A stretch of 64,000 nt of DNA from positions 309,501 to 373,500 of the forward strand of contig WPIO01000067.1 of NCBI GenBank assembly GCA_009760855.2, in the 5' to 3' direction. Each line of letters opens with the position of its first letter. Within the stretch, counting starts at the first letter, position 1. Positions 1 through 19,380 of the stretch are shown here, in pieces. The DNA comes from Cristatella mucedo. Its lineage: Eukaryota; Bryozoa; Phylactolaemata; Cristatellidae. The position numbers and the translations under genes are program-made. The notes under the pieces are model-generated. The model did no database searches, was not told where the DNA came from, and saw nothing but the letters and a program-made list of their open reading frames with translations.

Positions 1-430
1 TAAATACTAGCCTTGCAGCCATGTTCATAGTCCGCTGCAGTGGCCTAATAGCTTTCTTTGGCAGCCCAGCCAAAGGGAATTACAATAATCAAGCCGAGAC
101 AGAACTAAAGAGCTAGTTAAATTGTTTACAAGCCACTGTGGGAAACAGCTCCTAATCTTGGATAGGGATCGGATGTGATGGCTAGCTGTAGAAGCAGACT
201 TCTGAATGAAGCTTTTGAAATTGAGGCAGCTGTCGAAAACGACACCTAAATTTCGAGCACGTGGTGATGGTCGCATAATAGCATCACCCCTATTAGAACA
301 GTAAAGCCTTGTAATCCAGCCACACGCTTAGGGTGTCCTATGAGCAGCAGTTCGGTTTTATCATCATTTAAATTCAGGAAGTTTCCGAATGACAATCAAT
401 GTATTGTCCTACGGCAACTATGTAAGAAAG
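1..430 (-). repeat. LINE family B fragment, C-terminal region, cut by the window edge
   Basis: The minus strand encodes a degraded stretch with ARNLGVVFDS near 276-220 and [11 protein letters not shown] near 90, the conserved region after the reverse transcriptase in L2/CR1-type non-LTR retrotransposons. The same DNA recurs at 3720-4021, 5323-6140, 21440-22400, 39303-39762 and 57695-58560, which defines the family. It is a dead fragment. Confidence 0.75.
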
Positions 431-547
431 TAGACAAGAATCATGCTTAGGCAGGCTTGCAAAAGCACACAAGAAGACACAATGGACCTCTGGCTAATGG
501 GACAACGGTTTGTAACGTACACTTGCTCACGCACAGGCAAAAATGCA

Positions 548-682
548 TAATTCATCTTCATATTGCTTTAAGAGAATTGTATCTCTATTCAGTTGCTGTA
601 CGTATGCCACACGGCTCGAGCCCGCGACCTTTCACATTACTCAACCAGCACTTTACCCCTCGGCCAAACCAGAGAGGCTTGC
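548..682 (-). repeat. SINE-A copy (tRNA-derived), diverged
   Basis: The reverse complement gives a degraded B box (GGGCTCGAGCC near 610-622) followed by the family tail (CTGAATAGAGAT, then a GAGAAC-like block and an ATGAATT-like end). The A box side near 665-682 (TTGGCCGAGGGG) is diverged. Confidence 0.7.
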
Positions 683-1204
683 AAAGCGGAAGAGAAACAG
701 AAAATCTACGCTCCCCGAAACGCATTGAGAGCTGAGTGGAATAGATGCTTCTCTGGCTGAGACTTATTATACGACGATCGTGCGATGACATTGTATTATA
801 TATATATATATATATATATAACTAAGCAAAATGTATTAATGTAATATCGTATATAACGAAGGGAAGTGCTTTGATGAAGACGCGATATCCCAAGTGCGTG
901 AACTAGTTTGGCCGCCGTACCCTGGTCTCGTACTCTTAGTCTGAAGGTGGCTGCATGCAGCTGCTGCTGCTGCTGCTCCCTGAGCTGTCGGGTGTTGCTC
1001 GTGCTGAGTCGGACACGGTCCAATACCTGCCATCCGCAGTGGCCACATCAACTAGAGGCTCTTCTCCGTCGCATCGACGCAGAAGTGGTGTGCGCCTGCT
1101 CTGCTCTGCACACAGCGGTCCCAAACTCGCTTCCTACGCCGATATCGAAATGACCCGGGAGCAGCTAAAGCTCAAGCAAGCGGTCACAACCCAACCGCAC
1201 TGTT

Positions 1205-1206
<2 letters not shown>
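683..1206. other. No gene seen; short (TA)n
   Basis: A (TA)n run lies at 797-820. The rest holds only short overlapping open frames with no family resemblance; a CTG-rich patch lies at 958-976. Confidence 0.6.
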
Positions 1207-1295
<89 letters not shown>

Positions 1296-1354
1296 TCCTT
1301 TCTCTCCCTCTCTCCCACTCTCTCTCTCTCTCTCTCTCTCGCTCTTTCTCTCTG
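1207..1354. repeat. (CT)n microsatellite
   Basis: Near-pure CT dinucleotides, interrupted by CTAT and CCCT variants after about 1287. Confidence 0.97.
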
Positions 1355-2644
1355 ACGGTGTGCCGCTCGTACTCAAGCCGAAATCTTCCTTATGCTCGGC
1401 CTTTCGCAAGCCTCAGCCTCGGCCTATTCGTCCAGGTATAAGGCGGCACAGTCGGTTCGGCTGAATTGTCTGCGCTTATGATCGTAATATTTTTCACGAC
1501 GATTGACGGCAGCTCCTTGCAGTAGCTAGCGCCACCGAGGCACACGCTGTCACCGAGGCGTGACGACGTGGCCTGACGGCAAATGGAGCTCTCTTCGCGA
1601 GCTACCGCCTGTGCACCAGCATGTAAGAAGTCAATGCCGCCACCACACCAAATCACGAATTCAAGCGCAAAAATGTGGTGACATAGGCGAACCCTGTGCG
1701 TATACGGCCTGCTTTTAGCACTTCTAGACCCGGCTTCATTCCACGCGTCCTTATCTGAGCCACGCTGCTCTGGCGTCGGGGCCGGACACACCATCGATCA
1801 CGCGGCAAAGGCAAGCCGTGCCGTAATTTTCGCGATATCGCAGAATAAGCAAATCAACAAGACGTCTGCGTCAGACGCCAGAAAAGAAGGGGCAGCAGTA
1901 CTCGCTGGGGAAATGCAGGTTCTGCAGTGGGTGTTCACGAACCTCGGATCTGCTACAAAAGCTGATGTGTATGACCTTCTAACTTTTGTATAACACATTC
2001 GTCCACCTGCCTCTGATGTCCACGATGCTCATTAATGATGTTGAAAAATTCCCTCTGACGATCTCGCTGCTTGGGCTGAGGTTCAGTAGACAAATTTTGG
2101 ATTGTGTAGCTTTGCCGGAGAGCTACTTTGATGAAGGCGTGGCTATACCTTTGGCTGTGCATATCTGTCGAAGGGTGTAGCAAGTTTTAAATTAGCCATC
2201 TAAGCGAGGACCACTTACAGCCAGAAACTTTTCTTTGGACCCTGTCAAGCATGACTACTAGGTGATGCAAGCGTTCAACTTGTAAGTAGGAAAGTTTGGG
2301 GGCCGCTTCCAGTGGGCTTCCATTGCGTTGCTATTTTATACACCGCTACCAGCCTCGCCCCTTTTGTGCAACCGTTGCATGAGAGCTGGGCTTTAATGTC
2401 ATGCACCATGGTTGTTCCCAAAAATGGGTTTTGCCCTGACAATTCAAACCTTTCTAAGGCAATATAGAGCGGTGCGTTTTGGGGCCCAGAGAGTGGCGTT
2501 TTCGCACCACGATTCAGCAAGCAGTTTTTCACTATTTGTAGCTAAAAGTAGGTGCCGGCCCTGCATGCTTCTGACAAAAAAAAAAGTAGCAGCCATTTGA
2601 ATCAAATCGTCCATAACTATTACGCCAGCCATTTTCGATTAAAT
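1355..2644. other. Intergenic, nothing recognised
   Basis: Several short open frames on both strands (for example 1390-1794 minus) lack any family signature. I see no repeat shared with the rest of the window. Confidence 0.55.
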
Positions 2645-3650
2645 GCTTTACAATAATAATAATAATTTTAAATTTGTATAGCACATTCAAAGAACTCAAT
2701 CTCTTTCTAGGCCCCTTACATTTGCTGCAAAGGAAGCATGACCAACTGGTTAGTGGTAGCATGCTCAATGATAGCAAGCATAACGCAGTTATGCTTGTCA
2801 TGCACAGGATCAGCATGCAACAATGATTAGTGGCAGCATGCATAGTGTCAGCACGCATTAGCACGTAAATGACGAATCACATGGACCCGCTAAATGCTTT
2901 AATAAATAGATGCGTTTAAATTTCTTTTTTAGTGTTGTCAATTCAGGGGTTGTGACGCAAGTCGGAAGTAAGTTCCAGGCTTTAGGAGCTTATGAACTAA
3001 AGGTACGGTGCCCAAAGGATTTGAGGTTCGTACGATGTATAGGTAAACATTAGATTCCGAAAAGCGAGTGGTGCGGTGCTTAGCCTGGTGTAGGAGTAGA
3101 TCTGATAGGTAGGCTGGAGCCAAAGAATGAAGGGACCTAAAAATGTGTGACAGAACATTGCAGTCGATGCGATGCGTTACTGGGAGCCGTTGCAGGTCGG
3201 TGAGAAGTGGTGCGATGAGGCAACTGCGACGTTCAAGACAGACAAGCATATCTGTAGAGTTTTGCACCAACTGTAAGCGCTCGATTGCACATGCCAGAAG
3301 ACCAGCAAGCAGCGAATCACAAATGCATGGACCAATTTAGATATAATATTGCTGCATAAGCAAGCCCGAATTATAGCTGAAATTAGGCAGACTTGGCTGG
3401 AGCTGATGTGGTCGTCTAATGAAATGCCACCTTGAAACATGTCACCTAGATTTCGTGCAGATTCAACAGGAGATATGCTGGTAGAGCCGATTTTGAGCGT
3501 TAGGTTTTCCCATTTCTGAATAACATTTGGTTTGCTCATAACTAGTAGGTTGGTTTTTATCGTCATTCAATTTAAGAAAGTTTGCTGCCATCGATGTGCA
3601 GGTGTCATCAATACATTAAGCAAGGAAGTTGACAGAATTTGACGTCACGC
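2645..3650 (-). repeat. LINE family A fragment (C-terminal region and 3' end)
   Basis: Read on the minus strand this carries pieces of the family A protein (ARNLGDMFQGG, HAFVIRCLL, DLQRLPVTHRIDCNVLS) in two shifted frames. It is followed by the 3' UTR and a tail ending in AAT-type repeats at 2651-2670. The frameshifts show that it is inactive. Confidence 0.85.
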
Positions 3651-3719
3651 TCTGATCTCCAACTCATTTTATTACTAATTGTCGATCAAATTTACTTGCG
3701 GCTTTTATATATGACCCGC

Positions 3720-4021
3720 CCGACCAGTTTCAATCGATGATCGCGGTTGTCATTCAAACCAATCGGAACCGGAAGCTGCAGCAACTGATCAACTGAACGC
3801 TTGTCTTGCCGACATTCGATCCTGGATGTCGGAAAATCTCTTGAAACTAAATGACGATTAAACTGAACTGCTGCTCATAGGACACCCTGAGCGTGTGGCT
3901 GGATTAGAAGGCCTTGCTCTTCTAATAAGTGATGCTGCTTTTCGACCATCACCACGTGCTCGAAATTTACGTGCCGTTTTCGACGGCTGCCTAAATTCTT
4001 AAAGCTTCACTCAGAAGACTG
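3720..4021 (+). repeat. LINE family B, left part of an interrupted copy
   Basis: The plus strand encodes remnants such as LADIRSWMSENLLKLNDD and PSPRARNL, with an in-frame stop. The copy breaks off at ACTG (4018-4021) and resumes after 5322, beginning with the same ACTG. The uninterrupted order is visible in the minus-strand copy near 22230-22290. Confidence 0.75.
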
Positions 4022-5322
4022 AGTAACGCCGAAGGCTCGACGGAGTAGGCGTAACCTGCCGCTTAGGGAGTGGCGTCAACTACTGGCGAATGCGGTTCGG
4101 TTCGCGAGGCGTGTTCGCGAAATAAGCAGGCCACCACGGAATGGGTGTTTCTGGCGCTGACCTACTTACCTTAACAAAGGGGGTCGTGAGTACACGGCGT
4201 GAATTAGAAAGAGAGACACACACACACAAATAGGGGGTTTGTAGTGAGCTTTATTCGCAAGCGCACATTGTTGCTGCGCGTCTAGCTCAGTTTTATCTCC
4301 ACACTCCTCACAAGCTCTCAACAGCACAAGCACTCTTGCGGGGAAATACGTCCCCGCACTTAGGCTACCTACGTCTATAGCGGGGAACGACCCAAATAGG
4401 ACGAGGAGCCAGAACTGGAGCCTAGACCCTGACTGGCGAACTGGGGCTCCGCTTCCCCGTGAAGGTAGGAATACCATACACACTACACCTAACGCTCTTG
4501 CGGGGTTAACACATCCTCGCACTTAGGCTACCTACGTCTATAGTGTGGTGAATGAACCAAATAGATGGAGGACCCCAAACCACCGAAATGTCTCACACAC
4601 CAAGCCAAACTACGTCTAGTTCGCATCGGCAAATCCTTATGCCGAGACCACGTGGGTGCGCACGAACAAAACACAAAAGAAAGACAAAATGCGAGCTCGG
4701 GCGCGAAATGGCCGCGTTCGGCGGCGTTCACCGAATCCTCCTGGCGCTGTCTCGTCCAGTCCCGTCAATCACCGGTGAACAGCCCACTTCCTTCCTCCTT
4801 CGCTCTCAGAGAAACGAGTCCGGCAACTGCTGGCGAAGGCGTCGAAACGGAGCCGAAGAGAGAGAGAGAGAGAGCAGGAGCCGAACAAAAGACCCGGAGC
4901 GAGCGTCGCTCGGCTCGTAACTACCCAGCCGAGACAATGGGGAAACAGCTTAGTGGTGTATTGGGCCTGGCACCGCGGGCCATTTCGGTAAGGAATTAAT
5001 ACCGCCGCTCGGTCACCGGATGAGCAAACCATGATGTCCAGGTTGACTGCCGGAAAGGTTTCAGACGATTCTCTTTGGACGGAGCTACGGCAGATGTTGA
5101 CAGGCCAGCCAACATCAATCAGCCGCTCCCTCGGGAAGCCGACCATTTCTGAAGGCCGAATCGCCACCGCTGGTTCCAGAGCTTCCTGGCTCGCTCTTAA
5201 GCTCTTGCTCTCTCTCACCACACTGGTGCTCCTCTCTGGCTCACTGCTCCAGGACAAAGGAGTTTTTGCCCGCTGAGAAGCTGCTTGCATTAAAATTAAA
5301 CCAAGACTAGCGCGGCGCTACA
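4022..5322 (-). mobile_element. 1.3 kb solo-LTR-like insertion inside LINE B
   Basis: The block is flanked by an identical 4-bp duplication, ACTG, at 4018-4021 and 5323-5326. Its ends are imperfect inverted repeats: AGTAACGCCG on the left and CGGCGCTACA on the right, whose complement is TGTAGCGCCG. Read on the minus strand it starts TG, has an AATAAA polyadenylation signal at 4249-4254 about 230 bp before its end, and encodes no transposase or polymerase, which fits a solo LTR. The last base is T instead of the A expected of a canonical CA end. A ~50-bp segment (4331-4380) is repeated at 4494-4542. A non-autonomous DNA transposon is the alternative. Confidence 0.6.
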
Positions 5323-6140
5323 ACTGCTTCTACAGCTAGCCATCACGTCCAGTCCTTACCTAAGATAAGGAGCTGTCTTCCACGGTGGCTTGCAAAATAA
5401 TTAACTAGTTCCTTAGTTTTGCCTCGGCTTGGTTATTTTAATTCCCTTTTGGCTGGGCTACCAAAAAAAGCCACTAGGCCACTGCAAAAGCCTGTGAATA
5501 TGGCTGCAAGGCTAGTTTCCAAGTCACAGAGGTGAGTTTTGACCACGTATCTTCTTTGCTAAAAGAGAAAGGATGGCTGCTGGTTGATCAACGGATACAG
5601 AGCAAAGTTCTTACGCTGACCCACAAGGCCCGCCACGGCTTGGCTCATCCATACCTGGCTGAACTGCTGCATCAGTTTCAGCCTCCTCGGGCCCTCAGCT
5701 CCTGTATGGACAATAAATTAGCTGTTCAATTCCTCCGCTTAAAGACCGTTGGCGACACAAGCCTTAGCTCTGCTGGTCCTAGACTGTGGAACTCGCCTCC
5801 ACGATTCTTAGGCAACGACAACTACTCTCCTACTGCCGACTATGGATCATCCTTTTCAGCCGTTCTGAGCTGCTACTTCCATGCTACTCACTACCACAAC
5901 TGCTCACCTGACTCTGTTATGCTTCCCAATTTCTCTTTGGTGCGTAAAATGAAGTCTTTTGGCTACCAAATGCGTACCAAAAGCCACTTAGGCTGTGAGT
6001 GCGCTATACAAAACTCTCCGGCGTAACATCCACATAATCTTTTTGGCTTTGTGGAGTTACAGACTGAGATATATTACATTACGGTGCTCTTAGATGCTTT
6101 TAGGTTATTTTTACGATCTAGTTTAGGAGATTCATGTAAA
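5323..6140 (+). repeat. LINE family B, right part of the interrupted copy
   Basis: Contains the end of the family B protein. An open stretch of about 164 residues at 5532-6026 includes [39 protein letters not shown] and [15 protein letters not shown]. The 3' UTR follows (GCGCTATACAAAACTC, then GTGGAGTTACAGACTGAGAT). No intact reverse transcriptase precedes it. Confidence 0.85.
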
Positions 6141-6397
6141 TAAATAAATAAAGATAAATGCTTTCTATTCTATCATGTATAAAGGTATATTACAGACAAT
6201 GTAATAATTATCGTAATACATAATACAAATAATTGTTTATTATTGATGGATAAGCCATATGAATATATAGCTTTAAATAAATAAATAAATATATATATAT
6301 ATACACGCTGCGAAGCGAACCCCGAGCCCTACTAATGAGAATAAGCCGCAGGCCGGTAGAGGCGAACCCCCTCCGACTGCCTATATATAATTTATAT
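6141..6397. other. AT-rich spacer
   Basis: AT-rich low-complexity DNA with AAATA repeats and a (TA)n run at 6288-6302. No gene. Confidence 0.6.
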
Positions 6398-6530
6398 ATA
6401 ATTCATTTATATAGCGCCCCAAGAGAACTTAATCTCTATTCAGGCGCTTCACATATGCCCCGGGGCTCGAGCCCACGACCTCAGTCAGACCTTGGTCGGG
6501 GAGAGCACCTTAACCGCTAGACCAAGCCTA
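6398..6530 (-). repeat. SINE-A copy, nearly complete
   Basis: The reverse complement reads GGTCTAGCGGTTAAGGTGCT (A box region), then GTGGGCTCGAGCCCC (B box), then the tail AAGCGCCTGAATAGAGATTA and GGGGCGCTATATAAATGAAT. Confidence 0.88.
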
Positions 6531-6885
6531 TCCCGGCCCTTCCCACACCCCCTTCCCACTGTACGTCTGTTCGAGCTCGCGTAAGCCATGGCAGAGGCAC
6601 CGCTGCCCGCGCTAGGCCTATGCCCGGAAAGGCCAGCGCTTCGCTGGACGACGCCGCCGTCGCACGAGCGGCGGTCGCTGAGGAATTGCATCGCCGCACA
6701 GGATTTGCACCGCCGCACCGCCACTCGAAAGCAGGCGCCGAAAGAGAGGCGTTTGAACTCCGAAGTTTGCGCTTATAAGCCCTGCGGCAACGGCATGGTC
6801 GAGCGGAATCGTACGACCGTCAAGGGAGTGGCTGCTCGCACGCGTGAGGACGCGTCCTGACCAATGGTGTATCGGTACAACAACA

Positions 6886-7615
6886 ATGATAATAATAATA
6901 ATAATAATAATTCACTTGATAAAGCGCCCTCAGAGAACTTAATCTCTCTCTAGGCGCTTTACATTTGCTGTAAAGGGAAATGCAATTGAATGGTAAGTAA
7001 AATCATGCTTGAAAAACAAACAAAATGAATAATATGGTTAGGGGTGTCATGCACAGGGTCATCATGCGAATGTGGTTAGTGGCAGCATGCACAGTGTCAG
7101 CACGCATAAGCACGTGAAGGACGAATCACAGGGACCCACTAAATGCTGTCCTAAATAGGTGTGTTTGTAAGTTCCTTTTAAATGTGGTCAGGTCAGGGGA
7201 TGTTCTGACGCAGGTTGGGAGGGAGTTCTAAGCTTTGGGAGCATACGAACTAAATGCACGGTCTCCAAAGGATTTGAGGTTTGTACGAGGTATTTATAGA
7301 CTGTTGGATTCCGAAAAGCGGGTGGTACGATGCTTGGCTTGATGGGGGAGTATGTCGGACAGATAGGCTGGAGCCATAGAATGAAGGGACCTAAAAGTGA
7401 GCGACAAAACCTTGAAGTCAATCCGTTGCTTGACTGGTAGCCAGTGCAGGTCGGCGAGAAGTGGAGTAATGTGGCAACTGCGACGCTCACGACAGACAAG
7501 CCTAGCTGCAGAGTTTTGCACCAGCTGCAATCGCCTGATTGCACATGCTGGTAGGCCAGTGAGCAGTGAGTTGCAGAAGTCGAGACGAGATGTCATGAAT
7601 GCATGGACCAACTTG
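6886..7615 (-). repeat. LINE family A fragment with 3' tail
   Basis: The minus strand encodes [39 protein letters not shown] and [20 protein letters not shown]. It then runs through the 3' UTR to a tail ending in AAT repeats at 6889-6911. Homology begins abruptly at about 7615, the typical 5' truncation of a LINE. Confidence 0.9.
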
Positions 7616-8764
7616 GCCGCGGCCCAGGCGCACTGCGACACTTTCTCGCCGTTACGACGACTATATTCTACGCGGAAAGTTCGCTAGAGCTGCACGACAG
7701 GCGTTTCCTTTGCATGTGCATGATCTTGAGATCAAAGAGAAGTGTGGCTGATTTATCGCCGTGCAATAAGCATACGGCCGGTTGCGTTTATGGTCACGTT
7801 ATTACCGCGCTCTGACCGAGCCGCTTTTATGGCCCAGCAGAGTTCACGGCGCTGCCGCCGGTTTATGCCTCATGCCGGTTTATGGGAACTGGTTGATGAG
7901 GGTGAGTCGCGCGCAGGCCACAGAGGGAGGCCAGTTCAAACGCCGGCGATGGGCCGGTCGGCTGCCTTCGGGAGCGCCGTTCGCGCCCGCGAGAATACAC
8001 GTCTCCGTGAGCCCGCTACGGTTCTCTGCGCGTTATCGCGTACGTGCCGCCGCGCATCGTCGGGAGACCATCAAACTACGCGACGCCCTCCACAGCGCGC
8101 GGGCGTGCTCGCGCGCGTGCGACTGCGCGCGCGAGTCCGTCGTCGGAGCGCTTCGTTCGGCTGGCTCTGGCCTGCCGGCCTGCACGCAGGGGCTCGCGCA
8201 CGGCGGGCGGCACGGCGGCGCGACGAAGAGCCGCGGTGAGCGGCGACGCGCCCCACACGAACGCGCGGCGGGCGGCGGTAGCTACGACGGCGGCTGCAAT
8301 GCACGCAGGCGACGCACGCGGGCGAGCGCACGCGATGGTGTAGCAGCCGTCGCGGTCATGCTGCTCCGGAGCACGCTGCGCGAAGAGACGGAGCGAGAGA
8401 GGGCGTTTAGCGTGCGTACAGGCCGCAGCACAAGCAGGAGGCGAGATGCGCGGCTAGAGTGCGGTCACGTGCCGGCACGGAGCGCGCCCATGGGGTGAGC
8501 TCCGTGCTTCGGCTCGGGGAAGAACCGCGCGGTGGCGGCGACACGCCCGCGGGTCCACCGTCGGACGCCGAGAGCTAGCAGATGCGTCCGAGCTTCGCAC
8601 GCTGCGTCCCGTGGCCAATGCGAAACGCTACGCGGCGTGTTGCTCCGCCAGCGTTTTCAGTTCACCTTCAAAGAAACCTCATGCCCCGGCGCTGGCCTGG
8701 CTTCAGTCATTGCGCCTGGCTGGCCCGATTTAGCTGAGAAGCTACCTATTGCTATATATATAAG
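7616..8764. promoter_or_regulatory. CpG-rich block, possible promoter or upstream exon
   Basis: Very GC- and CpG-rich sequence from about 7900 to 8650, like that around the first exons of the genes here. The open frames in it (for example 7782-8498 plus, rich in Arg and Ala) are composition artefacts without domains. A donor-like GGGGTGAGC lies at 8491-8499. It could be a distal promoter or non-coding first exon of TARDBP, or an orphan CpG island. Confidence 0.35.
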
Positions 8765-9147
8765 TTTTCTCGTACAAACCTCAAATCCTTTGGAGACCGT
8801 GCATTTAGTTCGTATGCTCCTAAAGCCTGGAACTCCCTCCCGACCTGCGTCAGAACATCCCCTGACCTGACCACATTTAAAAGGAACTTAAAAACACACC
8901 TATTTAAGACAGCATTTAGTGGGTCCCTGTGATTCGTCCTTCACGTGCTTATGCGTGCTGACACTGTGCATGCTGCCACTAACCACATTTGCATGCTGAC
9001 CCTGTGCATGTAACCCCCTAACCATGTTATTCATGTTATTTGTTTATCAAGCATGATATTACTCACCATTCAATCGCGTTTCCCTTTGCAGCAAATGTAA
9101 AGCGCCTAGAAAGAGATTGAGTTATCTGAGGGCGCTTTATCAAGTGC

Positions 9148-9150
<3 letters not shown>
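8765..9150 (+). repeat. LINE family A 3' end
   Basis: Matches the last ~60 codons and 3' UTR of family A (TTTGGAGACCGTGCATTTAG, then AAATGTAAAGCGCCTAGAAA, then GAGGGCGCTTTATCAAGTGC). It is inverted relative to the copy at 6886-7615. Confidence 0.88.
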
Positions 9151-9192
<42 letters not shown>

Positions 9193-9204
9193 ATATATAT
9201 ATAT

Positions 9205-9250
<46 letters not shown>
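9151..9250. repeat. (AT)n microsatellite
   Basis: About 100 bp of TA dinucleotide that continues directly from the LINE-A tail, so it probably grew from it. Confidence 0.95.
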
Positions 9251-9252
<2 letters not shown>

Positions 9253-9355
9253 CTTAATCTCTATTCAGGCGCTTCCCATATGCCTAGGGGCTCGAGCCTG
9301 CGACCTCAGCCAGACCTTGGTCCCCGGGGCGAGCACCTTAACCTCGTAGCCCTTT
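9251..9355 (-). repeat. SINE-A copy, partial
   Basis: Reverse complement gives GGGGACCAAGGTCTGGCTGA, then a B box like GGCTCGAGCCC and the tail AAGCGCCTGAATAGAGATTA. The A box side is truncated. Confidence 0.75.
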
Positions 9356-9617
9356 ACGTGAGGTCTGAAAGCCGCAATTAGACTCCTCCGCGGCATTGCA
9401 AATGAGGGCGCTGAGTCGGCTTTACACGTTTCGCGCACTTATTAGAACAAATGACGGCAATAAATTACAACAAGTTTTCGCATTTATTGAGGATTACCTA
9501 CCGTCTTCCGGCCAAGAACCCCCCCCGGCGCTCTGCTGCAGAGCCCGTGCACTGTCGGCTCGGCCCAGCATTGAGCCCCCTCCTGCCAGCTCGGGCAGCG
9601 TCTGCTCTCCAGCTGCC

Positions 9618-9795
9618 AAGTGTGGCGCATCCTTTTCAGCTGTTCTGAGCTGCCACGTCACTTCCTCGACTGCCCTCCTGAGTCCGACATGCGATGAAGA
9701 CTGCGTTCGTGCGATGAAGTCTTGTTGTCTATCTCAGCGTACCGAAATCCGCTCGCTTAGGCTTTGAGTGAGCCACAGAAAACTCCAGCGTAGGC
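9618..9795 (+). repeat. LINE family B remnant
   Basis: A short diverged match to the family B end (GCATCCTTTTCAGCTGTTCT, then CGCTTAGGCTTTGAGTGAG, then AAAACTCCAGCGTA). Confidence 0.6.
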
Positions 9796-10591
9796 ACCCG
9801 CTCGGCCTTAACGGCTCGGCGGAGCTGCAGACAAACCAAGTCCCGACGCAATTGCAGCCGAAAAGAAGAACGGCGGCTTTTGCGGCCGCTGGCGCTGACG
9901 ACGTCACGCGCGCTCGCGTGAGAGCGCTTTTCTTTCACCCCAAGCATCAGCCTCTGCCGCGTCTAACGCCCGCCGCTGAGCTCCGCGCGGCGCTCCTGTA
10001 GCGCCCGCACACGCGCGCGCCGAGCTTCAAGCGACAGCGACAGGCCCTTCCGTCAGCCGAACGGAACGCAGCGCTCTCCGCGTCGAGCGAGGGCAGTGGC
10101 TGCGTGCGGCGGCCAGCGGCCGGATCGATTCAGCGCCCGCAGAGGCTCGCAGCCGCTGTCGCTCGAGTCCACCTTATCTGGGCGGGCGTCGCCGCTTTCA
10201 AGCGCGCGCCGAGATAAGCGGTACACGCCGCCCGCCGCGGGGCGCACGCAGCCCCCCACCCGTGGCGCCGCTAGCTTTACGCGCCGGTATCGCTCGTCGG
10301 CGCCGGTCGACGTTAGCAATCGCGAACAATACGCCGGCGCCGACTCCTGCGTCGCTCGCCTAGCGCGCGCCCACGCCACGTTTCGCCAACGTCTCCACCG
10401 ACACAAGCACCCGCTCCCTGCGTCGGCACGGCCGTGCGGCATCAGCGGATGGCGTCACCCCCTTCGTAGCTCCGCCCAGCCACGTTATCCTGTGCGCCTG
10501 CGCAAAAGAGGAAGCGCGCGCACGCAGCCGAACATCCGGGCATTTTAGCACGGCTACTGGCGTGCAGTACTTGTGAGCCGCTCAGCGAACA
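9796..10591 (+). promoter_or_regulatory. CpG-rich promoter and 5' UTR of TARDBP
   Basis: GC- and CpG-rich DNA directly upstream of the TARDBP start codon, with no coding signature. An in-frame TGA at 10574-10576 lies 18 bases before the ATG, which fixes 10592 as the first possible start in this frame. No TATA box is evident. The transcription start cannot be placed from sequence. Confidence 0.5.
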
Positions 10592-18394
<7,803 letters not shown>

Positions 18395-19380
18395 TGAGGA
18401 GCGACGGCCCGAGAGCCGCGCTCGACACGTGAAGAGTAAGCGAAACGCCAGTAGGGCAGGCAGCAGTGGTCTTGCGCGCAAGGCCCTTGGGCGGACTGAG
18501 CAGCTGCGGCGGCGTCAGCAGCAGGCCGGGCCGGATGGTCGCGCTCGCGAGTCTGCTCGGTTGCCTGGCTGCTGTGTGCGTTGTGGTGGACCGTGTGTCG
18601 ACCTCGGCCGTTTGCCGTTCTGTTCTAGTCGCCCGTGCACGCACGACGTCAGCGCTGCTGAGCTGCGTGACGCGCGTGCAGCTGGGGTGCGTGAGCCGAC
18701 AGCAGCAGCAGCAGCCCGAAGATATAGGATGGCCCACTGGAGTGAACTGCTGCGGCTGCTGGCGATGGTCCGACATGTGGATGATGTGCGCATGTGTACG
18801 TTGCTCGGTGCACAGCTGTTCACTTGCTCGCTCGTTGGTTCGGCTGCGTGGGATCGTGTTGACGGCTGCAGGTCGGATCGTATCATTCATTTCTTTCCCC
18901 CCCCTTTTCTTTATCACTCATCAAGTCACTTTATACTTAGGGATCTTCTTCGTGCAGAGTGTGAGTGGGGACAGCCCATGTTGTTGCATGATGACTACGC
19001 CGTGAGATGATGCTGTAAATGCACGCGTGGTGGACGAATAAATGGCTGACTCTATGCGACTGCTTACTGTTGGTGGTATGTCAGCTGAGCGAATGGACGA
19101 GGGCGGGGAGGGCGGGTGTGCTAGTTCGCGGTGCCCGTGCCTGAGCAGCTGCCGTCGCGCCGAGTGGCATCCAGCAACATCATGAAGCAAGAATGGTAAC
19201 CGTAAGGTTGGAGTGCAGTATACCATTTCAATTTGTTTCTCCCGGAGATGCTAGGTAAGTATAGCGTAAGGCTGGAGGAGTGCAGTATTTCACTTCAATT
19301 TCCCCCGGAGATGCTAGGTAAGTGCTGCTCGACGATCGTAGCAGCTTGTGCTATTCCGTTTTGCTGCCGAATAAAGATTT
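18395..19380 (+). promoter_or_regulatory. TARDBP 3' UTR with two polyadenylation signals
   Basis: AATAAA occurs at 19037-19042 and 19370-19375. GT-rich patches, candidate TDP-43 binding sites, lie at 18570-18602 and 18781-18811. Between the two signals is a ~60-bp tandem duplication (19201-19264 and 19265-19327), each unit containing CTAGGTAAGT. That TDP-43 regulates its own 3' UTR is known in vertebrates; here it is inference. Confidence 0.6.

Noticed and set aside
7782-8498. 238-codon Arg/Ala-rich frame
   Set aside because: CpG-island composition keeps stop codons rare; several overlapping frames are equally long and none has a domain.
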